A model generated the notes under the pieces. The model saw only the letters and a program-made list of their open reading frames with translations, did no database searches and had not been told where the DNA came from. A program made the position numbers and the translations under genes. Below, piece by piece: positions 15,777-16,020 of a stretch of 16,020 bases of DNA (positions are counted from its first letter, which is position 1; every line of letters begins with the position of its first letter). The stretch comes from an uncultured Eubacterium sp. (GTDB lineage Bacteria > Bacillota > Clostridia > Lachnospirales > Lachnospiraceae), in contig CAJUBZ010000022.1 in NCBI GenBank assembly GCA_910584795.1, forward strand, positions 1 through 16,020. Direction: 5' to 3'.

Positions 15777-15988
15777 TTTTGGATATTGTATCCCCAATTA
15801 CCCCAATTACCCCAAAACCACCCCAAAATGACTCCAAAACTACCCCAAAGTGCCTTAAAATTACTCCAAAACAAAGATTTCTGCTATATGAGACTACCCT
15901 AAAATATATTCAAAAGATAAAAAATTGGAATTCTTATCTTTTGAAGAGTGTAAGAGATAATCAATCATTATTTGAGGAGAAACAGTAA
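15773..15988 (+). CDS. Doubtful 71-residue low-complexity ORF
   Basis: An ATG at 15773 overlaps the stop of the preceding gene as ATGA and opens a frame to the TAA at 15986-15988. It begins MILDIVSPITPITPKPPQND and continues through more Thr-Pro-Lys units. Its first half is simply the translation of the ACCCCAA repeat cluster, and its second half spans a perfect 12-bp inverted repeat. The repeat spacing is not a multiple of three, so selection seems to act on the DNA rather than on a peptide. I recall that AlbA_2 family proteins can end in Pro/Thr-rich repeat tails, so this may be a displaced tail of the previous gene. Coding status is weak. Confidence 0.25.
   Translation: MILDIVSPITPITPKPPQNDSKTTPKCLKITPKQRFLLYETTLKYIQKIKNWNSYLLKSVRDNQSLFEEKQ
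15791..15874 (+). repeat. ACCCCAA-type degenerate direct-repeat cluster, spacing 9 then about 11 bp
   Basis: CCCC cores begin at 15792, 15801, 15810, 15821 and 15843. CTCC variants occupy the in-phase positions 15832 and 15864, and a weaker CCTT unit lies near 15853. Each core is followed by AATT or AAA. The spacing is 9, 9, then about 11 bp. The cluster lies directly after a gene for a winged-helix ATP-binding protein, so it could be an array of binding sites on one DNA face, or a decayed Pro-rich coding tail. Confidence 0.6.
15909..15945. repeat. Perfect 12-bp inverted repeat with a 13-base loop
   Basis: TTCAAAAGATAA (15909-15920) is the exact reverse complement of TTATCTTTTGAA (15934-15945). 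The loop, 15921-15933, contains GAATTC. The stem is AT-rich with only two G-C pairs and no T tract follows, so it is a poor terminator. It lies 44 bp before the start codon of the next gene and could be an operator for a dimeric regulator. Confidence 0.7.
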
Positions 15989-15989
15989 G

Positions 15990-16020
15990 ATGGCTATGCG
16001 AAAGGTGTTTTATGGACCGG
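15990..16020 (+). CDS. Start of a gene leaving the window
   Basis: An ATG at 15990 follows GAGGAG (15974-15979) at 10 bp and the frame MAMRKVFYGP stays open to the window edge. A second in-frame ATG at 15996 is possible. Only 10 codons are visible, so no function can be assigned. Confidence 0.5.
   Translation, partial: MAMRKVFYGP

Noticed and set aside
15508..15837. 109-residue minus-strand ORF at the end of the AlbA_2 gene
   Set aside because: It is antisense to the well-supported winged-helix region, and its beginning is only the complement of the ACCCCAA repeats.
15791..15874. CRISPR array
   Set aside because: The units are about 7-11 bp, degenerate, and have no spacers of typical length; no cas genes are present.

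Overview
The window looks like a low-GC Firmicute chromosome or mobile island, most likely a gut Clostridia/Lachnospiraceae species. The reasons are AT-rich coding sequence, strong purine-rich Shine-Dalgarno sites, a TnpV-type transposon gene tail at the left edge, and a YkgJ-type cysteine-cluster protein and an AlbA_2/COG2865 ATP-binding regulator in the style seen in that group. This placement is inference; no rRNA or tRNA is present to fix it. Every recognised gene lies on the + strand.

Left edge (1-216): the 3' end of a tnpV-like gene, a strong hairpin that probably terminates it, and a near-consensus sigma-70 promoter (TTGATA, 17 bp, TATAAT). The promoter drives a 61-residue helix-turn-helix protein (247-432).

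Type I restriction-modification operon (479-6100): hsdR, hsdM and hsdS are tightly packed, with 1 bp between hsdR and hsdM and a 4-bp overlap with a TTG start between hsdM and hsdS. All three keep their key motifs: HsdR PD-ExK, Walker A, DECH and motif VI; HsdM DPACGTGG and NPPF; HsdS with two target-recognition domains in a clear internal repeat. The system looks intact. The small HTH gene in front of it is a candidate controller.

Accessory block (6171-13769): a 1236-residue KAP-family P-loop NTPase with two membrane segments between Walker A and Walker B and about 850 residues of unassigned C-terminal sequence; a 911-residue protein with an unassigned N-terminal half and a RecD-like SF1 helicase C-terminal half; a 144-residue soluble protein; and a 172-residue protein with one N-terminal membrane helix. 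Order, orientation and spacing suggest one defence cassette built around the type I system. KAP ATPases are known in defence (PifA, QatA), but I do not recognise this particular KAP + RecD-like helicase + small protein + membrane protein set. It is the best candidate here for an undescribed system. The 150-bp gap before the helicase holds a short leader ORF, a CUUG-tetraloop hairpin and a 3-codon ORF that overlaps the helicase start codon.

Right part (13807-16020): a YkgJ-family cysteine-cluster gene and an AlbA_2 ATP-binding regulator are each split by what looks like loss of one base in a homopolymer (T4 where T5 is expected, G7 where G8 is expected). Adding one base to each restores full-length products of 169 and 467 residues. 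After them come a cluster of ACCCCAA-type repeats spaced 9 then about 11 bp, a perfect 12-bp inverted repeat, and the first 10 codons of a gene that leaves the window.
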